Shown here: positions 1 through 9,040 of the stretch, one piece after another
Numbering within the stretch: the first letter of the stretch is position 1
Layout of the letters: the number at the start of each line of letters is the position of its first letter
Source: Gammaproteobacteria bacterium
Lineage (GTDB): Bacteria; Pseudomonadota; Gammaproteobacteria; Pseudomonadales; Halieaceae
Reading direction: 5' to 3'
NCBI GenBank assembly: GCA_030426545.1
Contig: JAUHYL010000009.1
Span: forward strand, 1 to 64,000
Length of the DNA stretch: 64,000 nt
Made by a program: the position numbers and the translations under genes
Notes under the pieces: generated by a model
What the model was told of the DNA's origin: nothing
What the model saw: the letters and a program-made list of their open reading frames with translations, nothing else
Databases searched by the model: none

Positions 1-507
1 GTGTGTCAGGTGCAGTGTGGTCCAACACGTACCCAGTCCACGCTCGCGCGCCGCGAGCATAAAACTCCACGTTGCCGGGATGATCGAACCAAACACCGCC
101 GCCGACACCGCCAGCGGCGTTGGCGTTTCTGGCCTGACGGTACACGGTATCAACATCACCGGCACCCTGTGCAGGTTGTCTGCGAGGTAGCGCGCGGAAT
201 CCTGCACCCGCTGCTGAACGGCCGCCATGGCCGGATCGTCCTTGTGTTGTTCCGTGGGTTTGTTTGGCCCGACCACGTACTCGTCGAAGGCGTCGCGATA
301 CAGTTCCCCGATGCGGGTGATCTTGTCTGTGTCGGTCACCACCACAAAGTGCCAGCCCTGGGCGTTCGAACCGGAGGGGGCCTGCAGGGCGAGTTCCAGG
401 CATTCCTGGACCAGCGGCAGCGCCACGGGCCTGTCAAAGTCCAGCCGTTTGCGCACTGCGCGCGTGGTGCTGAGAAGGTCGTCTGCACTCAGGTTCAGTC
501 GTGCCAT
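1..507 (-). CDS. Nitroreductase family protein, partial (C-terminus beyond left edge)
   Basis: An open frame reads leftward from the ATG at 505-507 and is still open at base 1, giving 169 residues of a flavin-dependent nitroreductase-like protein. N-terminal STTRAVRKRLDF fits the FMN-phosphate-binding segment of the family, and QAPSGSNAQGWHFVVV is the typical APSGxNxQPW-like segment. Members reduce nitro groups, quinones or C=C bonds with NAD(P)H; the substrate here is unknown. It is divergent from the acyl-CoA dehydrogenase at 705, with a putative TetR operator 60 bp upstream, so it is probably part of the regulated catabolic block. Family assignment is fairly sure; role is inferred. Confidence 0.8.
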   Translation of the reverse strand, partial: MARLNLSADDLLSTTRAVRKRLDFDRPVALPLVQECLELALQAPSGSNAQGWHFVVVTDTDKITRIGELYRDAFDEYVVGPNKPTEQHKDDPAMAAVQQRVQDSARYLADNLHRVPVMLIPCTVRPETPTPLAVSAAVFGSIIPATWSFMLAARERGLGTCWTTLHLTH

Positions 508-566
508 GGCGCTGTGCCTGCATTATGTGGCGGGGCTATCGAGTCTATTTCATCACCGAATCAAAT

Positions 567-590
567 AAAACAGTATCGCCTGATTGTTTT
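567..590. promoter_or_regulatory. Putative TetR-type operator, site A
   Basis: Inverted repeat AAAACAGT-N8-ATTGTTTT (one mismatch between arms) between the divergent nitroreductase and acyl-CoA dehydrogenase genes. The same 8-8-8 architecture and similar spacer recur at 8964 and 24112, with related sites at 3541 and 13708. The shared sequence is seen directly. Binding by the TetR protein encoded at 2811-3512 is inference. Confidence 0.5.
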
Positions 591-704
591 TGAATAACCC
601 CTTTGCTAGCATGATTTCGCGCCGTTGGCGCTGTGGGTGAGAGCCGAATCGTTGCATCGGGTCAGGCCTATTCTTTCTTATCGCAGTGGCAGGGCAGACG
701 GCAG

Positions 705-1832
705 GTGGATTTTTCCCTTAGTGAAGAACAGGTACTGTTGCGCGACAGCGTAGAGAAGTACGTCGCCGAGCACTGCGGCGTGGATCGCCACCGGCAACTG
801 GTGAATACGGAGCTGGCATTTGACCCGGCTGCCTGGACGCAGTTCGCCGAACTGGGCTGGCTGGCAGTGCCCTTCGGGGAACAGCACGGCGGGTTCAATG
901 GTGGCCCACTGGACATTATGGTCGTCGCCGAAGCGTTGGGCAGGGGGATGGTGCGCGAACCCTGGTTGCACACCGTGGTGACCTGCGGTGCATTGCTGCA
1001 ACACGCAGGCAGCGAAGCGCAGCAGGGCCAGACGATTCCCGGCATCATCGACGGCAGCACGCAGTGGGCGTTTGCGTTTGCCGAGCGCGGCTCTGATTTC
1101 GATCTGCTGAATGTTGCGACACACGCTGTTGCCGACGGTGGCGCCTGGCACTTAAGCGGGAAGAAAATTGCAGTACTCAATGGGCACTGTGCCCATCGAT
1201 TGATTGTGTCGGCTTCGACTGCGGCCGGGCCGGAGCTGTTTCTTGTCGATGCGCAGGCTGACGGTGTCAGTCGCGAGCCCTTCGTGGCTGTCGACGGCAG
1301 TAAGGGCGCACACATTACCTTCGAAGCGGCTGCCGCCGAACTCCTCGGTGAATCGGGGCAGGGGCAGGCCGTTATTGAACGCGCGATCAACCATGCAATC
1401 AACTACGCAATCATCGCGATAGGCGGTGAGGCGCTGGGCGCCATGCAGTCGCTGTTGCAGGCGACCGTGGAATACACAGGTACGCGCAACCAGTTTGGCC
1501 AGCCCATCAGCAAGTTCCAGGTGCTGCAGCATCGCATGGCGGATATGTACACCAAGGTCGAAGAAACCCGCTCACTGTTACTTAACGCTGCCATCCAGTT
1601 AGCGGAGGCCAGTGATGCGGCAACCGGAGCCTGCGCCGCGTTGAAAGTCAAAGTCGCCGATGCCGGCCGCTATGTCTCGCAGGAGGCTGTGCAGTTGCAC
1701 GGCGGCATCGGCATGACGGACGAGCTCAGTGTGGGGCACCACTACAAGCGCCTGCTGCTACTCAGCAAGCTGTATGGCGACGAAACGTATCATCTCACCC
1801 GGTTTTCCGAGGCCACGGCTGGCGCCGCCTGA
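705..1832 (+). CDS. Acyl-CoA dehydrogenase family protein
   Basis: This 375-residue flavoprotein oxidises acyl-CoA thioesters to enoyl-CoA in beta-oxidation-like pathways. I chose the GTG at 705 because the protein then begins VDFSLSEEQ, the usual family N-terminus. An in-frame GTG at 633 would add 24 residues without homologous character. The N-terminal helical domain, the central beta-domain (FAFAERGSDFDL) and the C-terminal helical domain with QEAVQLHGGIGMTDE are all present, so it looks full length. It resembles the shorter subunits of heteromeric steroid/side-chain ACADs. A second ACAD at 21627 could be its partner, but this pairing is inference. Site A lies upstream. Confidence 0.85.
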   Translation: MDFSLSEEQVLLRDSVEKYVAEHCGVDRHRQLVNTELAFDPAAWTQFAELGWLAVPFGEQHGGFNGGPLDIMVVAEALGRGMVREPWLHTVVTCGALLQHAGSEAQQGQTIPGIIDGSTQWAFAFAERGSDFDLLNVATHAVADGGAWHLSGKKIAVLNGHCAHRLIVSASTAAGPELFLVDAQADGVSREPFVAVDGSKGAHITFEAAAAELLGESGQGQAVIERAINHAINYAIIAIGGEALGAMQSLLQATVEYTGTRNQFGQPISKFQVLQHRMADMYTKVEETRSLLLNAAIQLAEASDAATGACAALKVKVADAGRYVSQEAVQLHGGIGMTDELSVGHHYKRLLLLSKLYGDETYHLTRFSEATAGAA

Positions 1833-1875
1833 TCGCGAGTAAACGGGTAACCTGCAAGACCAGCGCGGGCGATCG

Positions 1876-2787
1876 CTACTGCTGCCTGCGCGGCAGGGCT
1901 GCCATCGCCGAGCCCGTGACTACCATTAACGCCCCCAGGATTCCCAGCGCGTCCAGCGGCTCCGAGGCAATAGCCAGGCCAAACCACTCACTCAGAATCC
2001 ACGTAAACAACAACGTGAGCAAGGGCGTCAGCGGCACGATGGCGCTGACCCTGGAGGCTTCCCAGTAGCTGAGGGCCAGGCCGAATGCACCGTAGGCGAT
2101 GACCGTGTTGAGCCCACAGAACAGCAGTAACCCAAGCTGCACCCGGTCCAGCTGCAGAACCTGCGATGGTTCAGAAAACGGCAGCAGGAGCAGGCTGCCT
2201 CCCACACAGAGAAGCACCAGGATGTCTTTGGCGTGAAACGTCAGCAGTAATTTTTTCTGCGCGATGGCGTAGGCAGTCCACACGATGGCCGCCAGTAACA
2301 TGAAGCCGACACCGGCAAGATAGCGTTCGTCCGTTTCCACGGTGTTGCTCAGGCGTTGGTGAAAAAACAGCACCAGGCCGACCGTGAACCCGGCAACGCC
2401 AAGCCATTGCAGGTAATGAAAGTCCTCGCGCAGCACCAGCACGCTGACCAGCAACAGCATGAGCGGCGCGAGTTGCACCAGTATCTGCGACGCGCCTGGA
2501 TTGGTGTAATCCAGCCCCATGATATACAGCAGGTAGTTGCCCAGCAGCCCGAAGACCAGCAGGCTACTCCAGGGCAATGCACCGGCGCGGAACAGGTTAC
2601 GCAGTTGGGTAAGTGAGCGGGGGCCAAGCCAGGCGAGGGCGATCACGGCAGAGACAGAGAAGCGGTACCAGGTGATGGTGATGGGATCCATATGCCCCAG
2701 CACGCCTTTCAGTGCCAGCGGCAGCAGACCCCACATGAGCGCGGTGACCAGTGCAAAGGTAAGCCCCAGTCGCCAGTTGGTGTTCAA
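1876..2787 (-). CDS. EamA/DMT-superfamily transporter
   Basis: A 303-residue inner-membrane protein with about ten hydrophobic segments arranged as two EamA repeats (roughly residues 8-140 and 155-295), the length normal for the RhaT/YdcZ-like drug/metabolite transporter family. Segments such as LTFALVTALMWGLLPLALKG and VGFMLLAAIVWTAYAIAQKK are typical of repeat starts. Substrate cannot be predicted; family members export amino acids, metabolites or drugs. It is convergent with the acyl-CoA dehydrogenase and lies 23 bp downstream of the TetR gene on the same strand, so the two may be co-transcribed. Confidence 0.85.
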   Translation of the reverse strand: MNTNWRLGLTFALVTALMWGLLPLALKGVLGHMDPITITWYRFSVSAVIALAWLGPRSLTQLRNLFRAGALPWSSLLVFGLLGNYLLYIMGLDYTNPGASQILVQLAPLMLLLVSVLVLREDFHYLQWLGVAGFTVGLVLFFHQRLSNTVETDERYLAGVGFMLLAAIVWTAYAIAQKKLLLTFHAKDILVLLCVGGSLLLLPFSEPSQVLQLDRVQLGLLLFCGLNTVIAYGAFGLALSYWEASRVSAIVPLTPLLTLLFTWILSEWFGLAIASEPLDALGILGALMVVTGSAMAALPRRQQ

Positions 2788-2810
2788 GGCTTGCGCTCAG
2801 AGATAATGTG

Positions 2811-3512
2811 TCACGCGCCGTTGGAATGACGGCCGATGGCAGAACTTTCCCCTTCCTCGAAAATCTCCTCCAGCCTGTCCGCGAGATAGTTGATCAATCG
2901 TTTGACCCGTGCCTCGCGATTGGTCATCAGCTGGCTGGCGGCCAGGCCCTCCATGGAGAACTTGGTGACATCCATGGCCAGTAAAAAGCGGTCTTCCCGG
3001 TCTGTCCACTCGTTGAACAGTTCCTCGTTCGATTCGCGCACGTGTTGTTCAAACAACTGCTGCGAGTTTTCCAGGATGGAGCGCAACTCCGGGTCGGTGC
3101 GGCTTGCCACGCACAGTTCGTGGTACACGACGAACAGGTCACCTACCAGGTGATCCCAGTAGGCCTCGATGCCGGCGCGGCGGCGCGCTGCGCCTTTCAA
3201 TCCGGCGGGAATCGCATTCACCCGCTCGGTGTAATCCTGTAGCAGTTTGTCGTGCAGGTATTCGACCGCCGCCTGTATCAGCTCGGTCTTGGAGGGAAAA
3301 TGGTGCAGCATGGCGCCGCGGGAGACCCCGGCAAACTGCGCCACCTTGGCGGTGGTGACGTTGGTGTAGCCCAGGTTGATGAAGCAGTTGATCGCGGCGT
3401 CGAGGATGCGATCGCGGGTCATCGCGCTTTTCTGCGCCTGCCAGCTCACATCGTCTGTGGCCCGATCACTTTTAGCGCTTTTTTTGGCGGGTTTCGGCTT
3501 TTTATCGGACAT
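2811..3512 (-). CDS. TetR/AcrR family transcriptional regulator
   Basis: A 233-residue one-component regulator. A Lys-rich N-terminal extension (residues 1-25) precedes a TetR DNA-binding domain with the HTH TTAKVAQFAGVSRGAMLHHF and following PSKTELI. The C-terminal ligand domain is divergent, as usual. It sits inside the catabolic block and has a copy of the shared operator motif 29 bp upstream (3541-3560), consistent with autoregulation. I infer that it controls the five motif-bearing promoters of the region. The ligand could be an acyl-CoA or the aromatic/isoprenoid substrate. Family certain, regulon unproven. Confidence 0.9.
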   Translation of the reverse strand: MSDKKPKPAKKSAKSDRATDDVSWQAQKSAMTRDRILDAAINCFINLGYTNVTTAKVAQFAGVSRGAMLHHFPSKTELIQAAVEYLHDKLLQDYTERVNAIPAGLKGAARRRAGIEAYWDHLVGDLFVVYHELCVASRTDPELRSILENSQQLFEQHVRESNEELFNEWTDREDRFLLAMDVTKFSMEGLAASQLMTNREARVKRLINYLADRLEEIFEEGESSAIGRHSNGA

Positions 3513-3540
3513 ACGCTGCGCGCGCCTCTAAGGCATCAAT

Positions 3541-3560
3541 AAAAACAAACAGGACTGATT
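3541..3560. promoter_or_regulatory. Putative TetR-type operator, site B (autoregulatory)
   Basis: On the minus strand the site reads AATCAGTCCTGTTTGTTTTT. It shares the CAGT...CCTG..TGTTTT order of sites A, C and E but with a shorter middle. It lies 29 bp upstream of the TetR start codon, as expected for self-repression. It is weaker than A and E as a palindrome. Confidence 0.35.
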
Positions 3561-3666
3561 AAATCAGGCCAAGTGATATTATACCCGAGCCCGGCGCCGC
3601 TGTCCGCAATGCCGGTCGCAGATAGTGTGTCGCCAGGTTGCATCCGCATACCGGCCCCGGCCGGCG

Positions 3667-5133
3667 TCAGTCGTTGACACCGCCCATGCACAGGTACTTG
3701 ATTTCGAGGTAGTCGTCGATGCCGTACTTTGACCCTTCGCGGCCGATGCCGGACTCCTTCACGCCACCAAAGGGGGCGACCTCGGTTGAAATGATGCCCT
3801 CGTTGACACCGACGATGCCGTAGTCCAGCCCCTCACTGACGCGCCAGACGCGCCCGATGTCGCGGGCATAGAAGTACGCCGAAAGCCCGAACGGGGTATC
3901 GTTGCCGATGCGGATGGCTTCTTCCTCGGTGGCGAACTTGAACAGTGGCGCGATGGGGCCGAAGATTTCCTCGTTGTAGACTTCCATGCTGTCATCCACG
4001 TCGACCAGCACCGTCGGTTTGAAGAAATTCACGCCGTCGGTTTTGTCGCTCGCGCCACCCGTCAAAACCTTCGCGCCTTTTGCGGTGGCCTCGTTCAGGA
4101 TCGAAGACACCTTGTCGAACGCGTCGTCGTTGATCAGCGGGCCCACGGTCACACCCTCGTCGGCGCCGTTGCCGATCTTGAGTTCCTCAACCGCCTGCAC
4201 CAGCTTTGCCGAGAAAGCGTCAAACACCCCTTCCTGTACGAGTATGCGGTTGGCGCAGACACAGGTCTGCCCTGCGTTGCGAAACTTCGACGCCATACAC
4301 CCGGCCACGGCGGCATCCAGATCCGCGTCATCGAACACGATGAAGGGCGCGTTGCCGCCCAGTTCCATCGAGGTCTTCTTGACCGTGCCCGCGCACTGCT
4401 CCATGAGCACCTTGCCGATTTCGGTGGAGCCGGTAAACGTCAGTTTGCGCACGATGGGGTTGCCGGTCATTTCGCCGCCGATGGCGCGCGCGTTGTTCCC
4501 CGCCACCACGCTGAAGGCGCCCGCGGGCACGCCGGCACGTTCTGCCAGTTCCGCCAGGGCCAGTGCGCACAGCGGCGTCTCTGTCGCCGGCTTGAGAACA
4601 ATGGTGCAGCCCGCAGCCAGGGCAGGGGCGACCTTGCGCGTGATCATCGCGATGGGAAAGTTCCACGGTGTAATGGCGGCGACAACACCGACCGGCTGCT
4701 TCAGGGTTACGATGCGCTGGTTGGGATTGTTGGCAGCGATGGTGTCACCGTAGACACGGCGCCCCTCTTCGGCGAACCACTCCACGAAGGCAGCGCCGTA
4801 GGCCACTTCGCCACGGGATTCTGCCAGCGGCTTGCCCTGTTCAGCGGTCATCAGCCGGGCCAGGTCTTCCTGGTTGTCCATGATGAGTTGGAACCAGCGC
4901 TTGAGTATCGCGGAGCGCTCCTTGGCCACAACTTTGCGCCAGCCTGCAAAGGCGCGGTCAGCCGCTTCGATGGCGCGGCGTGTTTCGTCAGCGCCGGCGC
5001 TGGGAATGGAGACGATCTCTTCCCGGGTTGCCGGGTTGAATACGGGGATCGTGGCGCCGTTGTCGGCATCCGACCACTGGCCGTCAATGTAAAGCTGATT
5101 GCGCAGCAGGGTGGGGTCGGAAAGTTTCAGCAT
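3667..5133 (-). CDS. gabD: NAD(P)-dependent succinate-semialdehyde dehydrogenase-like aldehyde dehydrogenase
   Basis: A 488-residue soluble aldehyde dehydrogenase, full family length. Visible catalytic features are the oxyanion Asn158 in PWNFP, cofactor-binding Lys181 in LKPA, general-base Glu257 in MELGGNAP and nucleophile Cys291 in GQTCVCANR. Overall sequence is closest to the GabD succinate/glutarate-semialdehyde class (for example FTGSTEIGKVLMEQC). In this context it may instead oxidise an aldehyde released by the carotenoid-oxygenase-like enzyme at 13806; that is inference. It is followed upstream on the same strand by an LLM flavoprotein gene, with an 89-bp gap. Confidence 0.88.
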   Translation of the reverse strand: MLKLSDPTLLRNQLYIDGQWSDADNGATIPVFNPATREEIVSIPSAGADETRRAIEAADRAFAGWRKVVAKERSAILKRWFQLIMDNQEDLARLMTAEQGKPLAESRGEVAYGAAFVEWFAEEGRRVYGDTIAANNPNQRIVTLKQPVGVVAAITPWNFPIAMITRKVAPALAAGCTIVLKPATETPLCALALAELAERAGVPAGAFSVVAGNNARAIGGEMTGNPIVRKLTFTGSTEIGKVLMEQCAGTVKKTSMELGGNAPFIVFDDADLDAAVAGCMASKFRNAGQTCVCANRILVQEGVFDAFSAKLVQAVEELKIGNGADEGVTVGPLINDDAFDKVSSILNEATAKGAKVLTGGASDKTDGVNFFKPTVLVDVDDSMEVYNEEIFGPIAPLFKFATEEEAIRIGNDTPFGLSAYFYARDIGRVWRVSEGLDYGIVGVNEGIISTEVAPFGGVKESGIGREGSKYGIDDYLEIKYLCMGGVND

Positions 5134-5222
5134 TGTGTGTCTCCGGAGTTTCGTCGGATGGTTGTGGAAAGTAGCGGGGCGGTTGCCCGGTTCAACTGGA
5201 ATCTTTTGGAAGCGGGCGCATT

Positions 5223-6212
5223 CTACTTGCCCGCGAGCCGCGCGACCACCGGGGCGAACGCTTCCACCATGTTGTTTTGGCCGTCATCCAGCACCGCAAT
5301 GTAGGAAATGCCGTAAGTTTCCCGGCGGCGCTGCAGTTCGTCACAGATAAAGTCGACACTGCCAATCAGGCAGTGCGGATGGCTGAGAATGTCTTCGCCA
5401 CTCATGCCCAGTGCATCGCCGATCGCCTGGGCCGTGGGTTCCGGGTGATCCGTGATGATGGTGTTGTAAGCACCGATTTCCAGTTCGATATCGTCGAAGC
5501 GGCCTGCGGCACCCGTTTTGATCCAGTCGATTTTTTTTGCCGTGGCGGCAGCCATGCCGGAATTCATCCCGTCCGGTCCCAGCATACCGGCGCGGTTGTT
5601 GAAGTTAAGGCTGACGATATCCGCCTCTGCACCGGCAAACTCGAGAATCTTCTTGCTGCCGCCGCCAATCATCAGCGGAGGGTGCGGTGTTTGTGCGGGG
5701 GCGGGCGTGCCGTGGAAGCCGCTCCAGCGAATAAAGTCGCCCTCGAGGTTAAGCGGCTCGCCAGACATAAACGCCTTGTAGGCATGCACAAACTCGGCAA
5801 AGCGCTCGAAGCGCTGCGGGAACTCGTCGAAGGGCAGGTTAACCGCTTCGTACTCGTTGCGAATCCACCCGGCACCCAGGCCAAACTCCAGCCGGCCCTC
5901 CGACAGGTAATCCATCGTCGCCGCTTCCTTGGCCAGCACAAAGGGCTGGCGATAGTCGTTGCAGAATACGCGGCAGCCCACCCGCAGGGTTTTGGTCTGC
6001 TCCAGTGCCATGGCCATCGCGGGTACCGCCGCCAGCAACTGCGGTGGGTGGAACGTGCTTTCCAGGGCGGGCCCTTCGCTGAGGAAGTGGTCCGCGAGAA
6101 AGAAGGTCGAATAGCCGAGATCTTCCGTTTTCTGAATCAGTGCGCGCCAGTTGGCGGGGGAGTCCGTATTAAAACACTGAATTGAGAAACGAAACGGTCT
6201 GGGGTTGCTCAT
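5223..6212 (-). CDS. LLM-class flavin-dependent oxidoreductase (F420-type subfamily)
   Basis: A 329-residue TIM-barrel protein of the bacterial luciferase/LLM superfamily. It shows the N-terminal strand FRFSIQCFN, the TFFLADHF segment, GCRVFCNDYRQP, and the conserved GRLEFGLGAGWIRNEYE of the family. It resembles the actinobacterial group annotated as F420-dependent (TIGR03621-like). Whether this organism uses F420 or FMN cannot be seen, as no F420 biosynthesis gene is in the window. The related LLM gene at 10112 belongs to a sister subfamily. Likely redox step in the catabolic block; substrate unknown. Confidence 0.82.
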   Translation of the reverse strand: MSNPRPFRFSIQCFNTDSPANWRALIQKTEDLGYSTFFLADHFLSEGPALESTFHPPQLLAAVPAMAMALEQTKTLRVGCRVFCNDYRQPFVLAKEAATMDYLSEGRLEFGLGAGWIRNEYEAVNLPFDEFPQRFERFAEFVHAYKAFMSGEPLNLEGDFIRWSGFHGTPAPAQTPHPPLMIGGGSKKILEFAGAEADIVSLNFNNRAGMLGPDGMNSGMAAATAKKIDWIKTGAAGRFDDIELEIGAYNTIITDHPEPTAQAIGDALGMSGEDILSHPHCLIGSVDFICDELQRRRETYGISYIAVLDDGQNNMVEAFAPVVARLAGK

Positions 6213-6284
6213 AGTGCAGCCTCCTGAAAAATGTTTGTGCGACGTGTGCGCGCGGTTGTTGTAGCAAGGTGTGCCCGCTTGCGC

Positions 6285-8450
6285 TTACGAAGCCTTGCAG
6301 ACGGCAACCGGAATGCAGCTCTGTCGCGGGATGCCGGAATACTTTTCCGCGTGCTTGCGATTGTCGATCAGGCGATTGGTGTTGCTGCCTATTTCGCGCA
6401 CTTTTGCATTTGCTTTGGCCGCCGGATCGGGCGAGTCGCCCCAACAGTGCGCCATGGAGACAACGCCGGGACGTACATCGTCACTCGCGGCGGCCACGGC
6501 GGGAATAGCGCCACGCTCGGAGCGCACCTCGACGATATCTCCGTCGCTGATCCCCAGTTTTTTCAACTCGTCGGGGTGGATGAACGCCGGATTCGTCGTG
6601 CCCTTGGCCTTCAGCAGGCTGAGCTCCGGGCCGGTGGAATTGTAGGTATTTTTCATGCGCCGGCTGACCAGCAGCAACGGGTAGTCTTGATTGTCCGCTG
6701 CCTGCAGATCGTCCAGCGCGGCGGCCAGTTCGACGTCCAGGCCCGGCGGGAATAGCTCCAGACGCTGCGCGGTCTCCGGGTCGGCCGACTGCACCATCAC
6801 GTCAGGCACATCGAATACAGTACCACCGTCTGCGGCACGCACAGCGTCCAGCGGCACACGCGAGCCTTTGGTGATGATATTGAGCACCTCGAACTTGGAC
6901 GGCTTTTGCGACATGTCCAGTGCGCCGTTGTCCAGTTCAAGCGCCACGCCCATGCGTTGTGCGATCTCCCAGAAAAACTCCCACTCCTCTATCTTGTCGC
7001 CCTCGGCTTCCACGACCGTCGGTGTGTACTGGCTGTAGGGTTTGTCATGCCAGATGTCCGTCAGCAGGGTAACGTCCTCGCGCTCCAGGCAGAGCTTGGG
7101 CGCCAGTACGTAATCGGCGAGCCGGGAGGTGGGGGACATCTTCAGGTCGATGCATACCAGCAGTTCCAGCGATTGCAGCGCGCGCAGGGTCTTCTCCTGA
7201 TCGGGGAAGGCCAGCAGCGGCTGACCGCCGACCACGATGAGTGCGCGTATCTGTCCGTCGCCGGGCGTGAGAATTTCGTCGCTCAACACTGCCGTGGGCA
7301 TTTCGCCCTTGGGGCCGTAGGGCGATAGCACGGTAATCTCGCCAATGTCTTGTGAGATACGACTTTTCAACGCGCCTTCCAGCCATTGCGGCTGTGGCCC
7401 GGTCGCCTGCGCCCGGCGGGGTATGTTCGGTGTGAGCACGCCGGGATTGGGCATGCGTTCGCCCTCGCGGTAATAGCGGCCGCAAATGCTGTTAAGTGCC
7501 TGCACCAGGTGCTGCAGCAGGTTGGGGTGAGGCCCCATCTCGGGCCCGGTGCCCGTGGTGGCCGTGCCGCGCGGGCCGGCGCCAAACAGTCGCGCGGCCT
7601 GCTCGATTTCAGCCGCCTCAATACCGGCTGCCGCTGCGACGCTATCGGCGGTAAAGGGCGCAACGGCCGCCGCCAGTTCCTCAAAGTGCTCGGTATGCTG
7701 CGCGCAGAAATCGCGGTCGTAAAGTTCCTCGTTGATAATCACGTTGAGCATGGCGGCCACGAGGGCGGCGTCGTGGCCTGGTCGAACCTGCAGGTGCAGA
7801 TCCGCGCGTTTCGCTACCTCGGTTTCCCGCGGGTCTACGCAGATCACTTTGACGCCGCGCTTTTTGCCTTCGCGCAACGCATTGTGCGGGCTGAAAGAGG
7901 GTATGCCGCCGGGAATGGAAAAGTGCGACACCAGCGTATTGCAGCCGATGATCAGCGCCACGTCGGCATCGTTCCACATGTGCGCGCCGCCGTTCCACCA
8001 GCCCATGCGAGCGGGACCGATGGCCACCTTGGCAGGCTGGTCGATGGTGACACTGCAGTAGTAGGAAGGTGAATCAATGGCACGGTGGAAAGCGCGGGTG
8101 ACATCGTGTGCAGCAGAGTTCTGGTAAGAGTAAGTGCCGTTGTAGCTGGCGATACTGCGCGGTCCGTAGCGCTCCAGGATGGACGTTAGTTTGTCGGCAA
8201 TTTCATCCAGCGCCTGGTCGGTGGCGATCGCCGTGTGGTCGCCATTCTCCTGGCGCTTTTGCGATTGCTGCAGGCGACTGGGATGATCGATCTGCTCGAT
8301 AAGCTGGCGGCCCTTGATGCAGGTGTAGCCGCCGTAGACTTCGTTATCGGTGTCGGGCTGCAAATCGATCAGTTTGTTGTCGTCTACTGTCGCCACCATA
8401 GGGCAGTAGGCGTGGCAGAAGCGGCAGTAGGTTTTTATTTGCTCAGACAT
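6285..8450 (-). CDS. Molybdopterin-dependent oxidoreductase (DMSO-reductase superfamily)
   Basis: A 721-residue molybdopterin-guanine-dinucleotide enzyme. I chose the ATG at 8450 because MSEQIKTYCRFCHAYCP matches the family start; an ATG 60 bp upstream only adds low-quality sequence. A 4Fe-4S site C9-x2-C12-x3-C16-x27-C44 is followed by the Moco domains and a C-terminal dinucleotide-binding domain (LLLVSRRMKNTYNSTGPEL). There is no Tat signal, so it is probably cytoplasmic like soluble formate dehydrogenase/nitrate reductase relatives. Electron partners are not adjacent. It probably hydroxylates or dehydrogenates a pathway intermediate; exact activity unknown. Confidence 0.85.
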   Translation of the reverse strand: MSEQIKTYCRFCHAYCPMVATVDDNKLIDLQPDTDNEVYGGYTCIKGRQLIEQIDHPSRLQQSQKRQENGDHTAIATDQALDEIADKLTSILERYGPRSIASYNGTYSYQNSAAHDVTRAFHRAIDSPSYYCSVTIDQPAKVAIGPARMGWWNGGAHMWNDADVALIIGCNTLVSHFSIPGGIPSFSPHNALREGKKRGVKVICVDPRETEVAKRADLHLQVRPGHDAALVAAMLNVIINEELYDRDFCAQHTEHFEELAAAVAPFTADSVAAAAGIEAAEIEQAARLFGAGPRGTATTGTGPEMGPHPNLLQHLVQALNSICGRYYREGERMPNPGVLTPNIPRRAQATGPQPQWLEGALKSRISQDIGEITVLSPYGPKGEMPTAVLSDEILTPGDGQIRALIVVGGQPLLAFPDQEKTLRALQSLELLVCIDLKMSPTSRLADYVLAPKLCLEREDVTLLTDIWHDKPYSQYTPTVVEAEGDKIEEWEFFWEIAQRMGVALELDNGALDMSQKPSKFEVLNIITKGSRVPLDAVRAADGGTVFDVPDVMVQSADPETAQRLELFPPGLDVELAAALDDLQAADNQDYPLLLVSRRMKNTYNSTGPELSLLKAKGTTNPAFIHPDELKKLGISDGDIVEVRSERGAIPAVAAASDDVRPGVVSMAHCWGDSPDPAAKANAKVREIGSNTNRLIDNRKHAEKYSGIPRQSCIPVAVCKAS

Positions 8451-8542
8451 GTGGCATCCGTGTGGCGTGTTGGTTGATTGGCGCTGCGCTATCGTCTTGT
8501 TCTGGTGCACATGCTGGTCGCCTGCGACCCGTGACGCCCTTT

Positions 8543-8887
8543 TTAGCCGGTGAAGAAATCCGCCCGTGGGCGACCTTCTGGATCGTACACCGGTTCCTCG
8601 TGATCGATGCGGTATTTCGATACTTCCGTGTCGTACACACCGTACTTGCCCAGCCCGGCGAGCATGTTCTGATAGTAAGGTCCCGCCAGGTGTGCGGCCA
8701 GGTCTTCAACCGAGGCCCACTTCTCAAACACGTACAGCCGCGTGTCAGAGGTGGGGTCGGCGGACCAGACATAGTGCAGGCAGCCCTGCTGGGAGCGTGT
8801 TTCCTCCACCAGCTGCGCGGTTTCCGCCAGTGCTTTCTCTCGATCTCCCGCCGGGAGATGCACCGTGCCAGCAATCAATATTGTCAT
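8543..8887 (-). CDS. Antibiotic biosynthesis monooxygenase (ABM/YgiN-like) domain protein
   Basis: A 114-residue ferredoxin-like-fold protein. The N-terminal strand MTILIAGTVHLPAGD, the helix with QLVEETRSQQGCLHY and a later LYVFEKWASVEDLAAHL segment are typical of ABM dimers, which oxidise quinol-like or aromatic compounds without cofactor. It lies 92 bp upstream of the molybdopterin enzyme on the same strand, so the two may share a transcript. Its start is 77 bp from putative operator C. Function beyond the fold is a guess. Confidence 0.75.
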   Translation of the reverse strand: MTILIAGTVHLPAGDREKALAETAQLVEETRSQQGCLHYVWSADPTSDTRLYVFEKWASVEDLAAHLAGPYYQNMLAGLGKYGVYDTEVSKYRIDHEEPVYDPEGRPRADFFTG

Positions 8888-8963
8888 AGGTCTGATCCCC
8901 GAGAGCGCCGTGTGGTGCGTCGCAAGCGACGCAGAAGAAAAAAGGTAGCAGAAGGGTATGTCT

Positions 8964-8987
8964 AAAACAATCAGGGTTGACTGATTT
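8964..8987. promoter_or_regulatory. Putative TetR-type operator, site C
   Basis: AAAACAAT-N8-ACTGATTT in the divergent region between the ABM gene (start 8887) and the NADP oxidoreductase (start 9041). The reverse complement shares CAGT....CCTGATTGTTTT with site A. The arms pair imperfectly. The recurrence at divergent promoters is the main support. Confidence 0.42.
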
Positions 8988-9040
8988 TTTGGCAGCGACT
9001 ATGTTGGGCCGCTGACTGCCACCGACCGGGCCACACCGCC

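Noticed and set aside
1-597. Open frame on the plus strand at the left edge (198 codons)
   Set aside because: It is antisense to the nitroreductase fragment, whose residues match a known family. The plus-strand peptide is Arg/His-rich with no motif.
5277-6185. Long plus-strand open frame (302 codons) opposite the LLM gene
   Set aside because: Shadow of the LLM flavoprotein in high-G+C DNA; no ribosome site, no family features.
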